From DATGLE01 sp035294325 (GTDB lineage: Bacteria; Chloroflexota; Ktedonobacteria; Ktedonobacterales; Ktedonobacteraceae): 42,051 nucleotides of DNA. The position numbers were made by a program, and so were the translations under genes. Shown here one piece after another: positions 40,412 through 42,051 of the stretch (positions are counted from its first letter, which is position 1; each line of letters opens with the position of its first letter). Below the pieces are notes generated by a model, which worked only from the letters and a program-made list of their open reading frames with translations, made no database searches and had not been told where the DNA came from. The DNA lies in NCBI GenBank assembly GCA_035294325.1, contig DATGLE010000046.1, positions 1 to 42,051 on the forward strand. Reading direction: 5' to 3'.

Positions 40412-41427
40412 GTTGTGGGAGGAGTAACCTTTTCAGCGAAGTGGCAGGCGGCGTAATGCTCGTGGCCTTCCTTGGCCTCTAAGGGCGGCTCTATCTCGCG
40501 GCAAATCTGCTGTGCCATTGGACAGCGTGTATGGAAGCGGCAGCCGCGAGGAATGTTGATAGGGCTGGGAAGATCGCCTGAGAGGATGATACGCTGGCGC
40601 TTCCTCTCGATCTGCGGATCCGGGATAGGGATGGCGGAGAGCAGAGCCTTTGTATAAGGGTGCTTCGGCGCGCTATACAGCTCGTCGCGATCAGCGATCT
40701 CCACAATTTTGCCCAGGTACATCACGGCGATCCGATCAGATACATGCCGGACAACGCTCAGATCGTGCGACACAAACAGGTAGGTGAGATGAAATTGTTC
40801 TTGCAGGCGTTGCAGCAGATTGAGCACCTGCGCGCGTACCGATACATCGAGCGCTGAGACCGGTTCGTCGGCGATGACAAGCTCAGGGTTGATAGAAATC
40901 GCGCGCGCGACGGCGATGCGCTGGCGCTGGCCCCCGCTGAACTCGTGTGGATAGCGATCAGCGTACTCTGGCCGCAGTCCCACGACGCGCAGAAGTTCCA
41001 GTGTGCGCTCGCGGATCTCCTGCGGCGTCCCGAGATTGAAGATGTGCATAGGCTCGGCGATCAGAGAGCCGATAGTAAAACGAGGATTCAGCGAAGCAAA
41101 CGGATCCTGGAAGATCATCTGTATGCGCCTGCGCATCAGGCGCAGCGACTCACCCTCCAGCTTCGCCAGATCCTGATCTTCAAAGAGGATCTGGCCCGAC
41201 GTTGGCTTGTAGAGCCGCACAATCGTGCGTCCAATCGTCGTCTTGCCCGATCCGCTCTCTCCGACAAGGCCCATCGTCTGTCCGCGTTCGATGGCGAGAT
41301 TGACGCCATCGACGGCGCGCACATGGCCGACGACGCGCTGGAGCACGATGCCGCGCGTCACCGGAAAATGCATCTTGAGGTCGCGTACATCGAGCAGGGT
41401 TTTGCTGCCCACCAGGGTGTCTGCCAT
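40408..41427 (-). CDS. Oligopeptide/dipeptide ABC transporter ATPase (OppF/DppF-type)
   Basis: The 339-aa product has Walker A GLVGESGSGKTTIG near residue 55, the Q-loop IFQDPFASLNPR, the signature EFSGGQRQRIAVARA, Walker B LVIADEPVSALD and the H-loop VSHDLS. The C-terminal oligo_HPY domain has CRFHTRCPMAQQICREIEPP, whose Cys residues often bind an iron-sulfur cluster in OppD/F. It energises peptide import together with the OppD-type subunit encoded 21 nt upstream. AGGAGG and AAGGAG both precede the ATG. Confidence 0.95.
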   Translation of the reverse strand: MADTLVGSKTLLDVRDLKMHFPVTRGIVLQRVVGHVRAVDGVNLAIERGQTMGLVGESGSGKTTIGRTIVRLYKPTSGQILFEDQDLAKLEGESLRLMRRRIQMIFQDPFASLNPRFTIGSLIAEPMHIFNLGTPQEIRERTLELLRVVGLRPEYADRYPHEFSGGQRQRIAVARAISINPELVIADEPVSALDVSVRAQVLNLLQRLQEQFHLTYLFVSHDLSVVRHVSDRIAVMYLGKIVEIADRDELYSAPKHPYTKALLSAIPIPDPQIERKRQRIILSGDLPSPINIPRGCRFHTRCPMAQQICREIEPPLEAKEGHEHYAACHFAEKVTPPTT

Positions 41428-41448
41428 CTCCTTAACTTCCTCCTTAAC

Positions 41449-42051
41449 TTACGATGTATGCGCCTGACTGCTGGCGGCGGCTTCGATAGTAGCCCTCTGA
41501 GCTTCCGCGCGTCTCTGGCGGCGGCGTTCCGCGTAAGCCTGCTCCGCCGGGTCGGTGACATCCACCCAGCAGGCTTTGCGATGAGTGGGGTTTCCCGGCA
41601 GCGGTTCCAGCGGAGGCCGTGTACGACAGATACTACGGGCAAAGAAACAGCGAGGCATAAAGTAGCAGCCGCTGGGGGGATTTAACAGATCGGGGGGGGC
41701 ACCTTCAATCGTTTTTAACTCGCCATGCACCCGGTCATCGAGGCGCGGCACCGATTCGAGCAGGCCGATAGTATAGGGCATACGCGGGTTCTTGAACAAC
41801 TCTTCGGTGGGGGCCTCCTCGACCACGCGCCCGGCGTACATCACCACCACGCGGTCAGCCACGCCGGCGACAACGCCCAGGTCATGGGTAATCAGGATCA
41901 GCGCTGTACCAAACTCGTTGCATACGGCGCTGATTAGTTCGAGAATTTGCGCCTGGACCGTCACGTCCAGCGCTGTTGTAGGTTCGTCCGCGATCAACAA
42001 TTTAGGATTACAGGCCAGCGCGATAGCGATCATGACACGCTGGCGCATGCC
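41449..42051 (-). CDS. Oligopeptide/dipeptide ABC transporter ATPase (OppD/DppD-type), 3' part only
   Basis: The gene enters from the right edge in the middle of the ABC signature (GMRQRVMIAIALA). LLIADEPTTALDVTVQ is Walker B, and LITHDLGVVAGVADRVVVMYAG has the H-loop. The oligo_HPY region follows (SGCYFMPRCFFARSICRTRPP). The Walker A half is outside the window. It is followed by an Ala- and Arg-rich tail. With the OppF-type gene it forms the ATPase pair of a peptide importer; the permease and binding-protein genes are probably to the right. Confidence 0.95.
   Translation of the reverse strand, partial: GMRQRVMIAIALACNPKLLIADEPTTALDVTVQAQILELISAVCNEFGTALILITHDLGVVAGVADRVVVMYAGRVVEEAPTEELFKNPRMPYTIGLLESVPRLDDRVHGELKTIEGAPPDLLNPPSGCYFMPRCFFARSICRTRPPLEPLPGNPTHRKACWVDVTDPAEQAYAERRRQRRAEAQRATIEAAASSQAHTS

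Overview
The window looks like chromosome from a Chloroflexota bacterium, most likely class Ktedonobacteria. This is inferred from gene content only: XRE-type regulators fused to long TPR arrays, a DUF4388 protein, a two-roadblock plus MglA-like GTPase operon, SLC45-like MFS pumps, many uncharacterised families and numerous long hairpin repeats. No marker gene fixes the taxon. Core landmarks are serS with a tRNA-Ser(UGA) just behind it, guaB, and an Opp/Dpp-type ATPase pair running off the right edge.

Layout. Positions 1-2.4 kb hold the 5' part of a probable molybdopterin oxidoreductase and a GT-C glycosyltransferase. At 2.5-3.27 kb lies the 3' part of a flavin-dependent LLM-class oxidoreductase gene; its 5' part is at 18.37-18.79 kb, overlapping an alpha/beta hydrolase gene. 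Between the two halves sits a 15.1-kb integrated element (about 3263-18368) flanked by the 5-bp direct repeat TAGCT. A large serine recombinase gene occupies its right end.

The element has four blocks. First is a gene-poor, structured left end (3.27-5.0 kb) with C-rich inverted repeats, an AT-rich tract and 33-bp direct repeats. Second is a replication/transfer-like block: a replication-relaxation protein, a membrane protein, a TraG/HerA-like ATPase and a terminator, followed by two perfect DnaA boxes. Third is a cargo block: two SAM methyltransferases, a small protein, a receiver-only response regulator, two XRE-TPR regulators, a PIG-L deacetylase and an IspF C-terminal fragment. Fourth is an excision/integration block: an Xis-like HTH protein, a 48-aa protein and the recombinase. 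The two ends joined give a dyad-symmetric attP. A near copy of one attP arm lies inside the recombinase promoter, and the recombinase stop codon is completed by host DNA. Together these suggest the integration state could feed back on recombinase expression and sequence.

Right of the element (18.4-42 kb) the chromosome carries: the alpha/beta hydrolase; two tandem MFS transporters; a membrane-anchored small protein and a related trypsin-like protease; an NtrC-family AAA+ activator with a DUF4388 protein; tRNA-Ser, serS and a sensor kinase; a DUF402 protein; an acyltransferase-3; the roadblock-roadblock-MglA-DUF429 operon; guaB with a leader terminator; an ABC exporter pair; a VKOR-like oxidoreductase; and peptide-ABC ATPases.

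A recurring feature outside the element is a family of composite fold-back repeats. Each has a long near-perfect hairpin whose arms are unique to the locus, often with a GAA loop. Several are followed, and some also preceded in inverted orientation, by a short GC-rich hairpin with a GCA or GGA loop.
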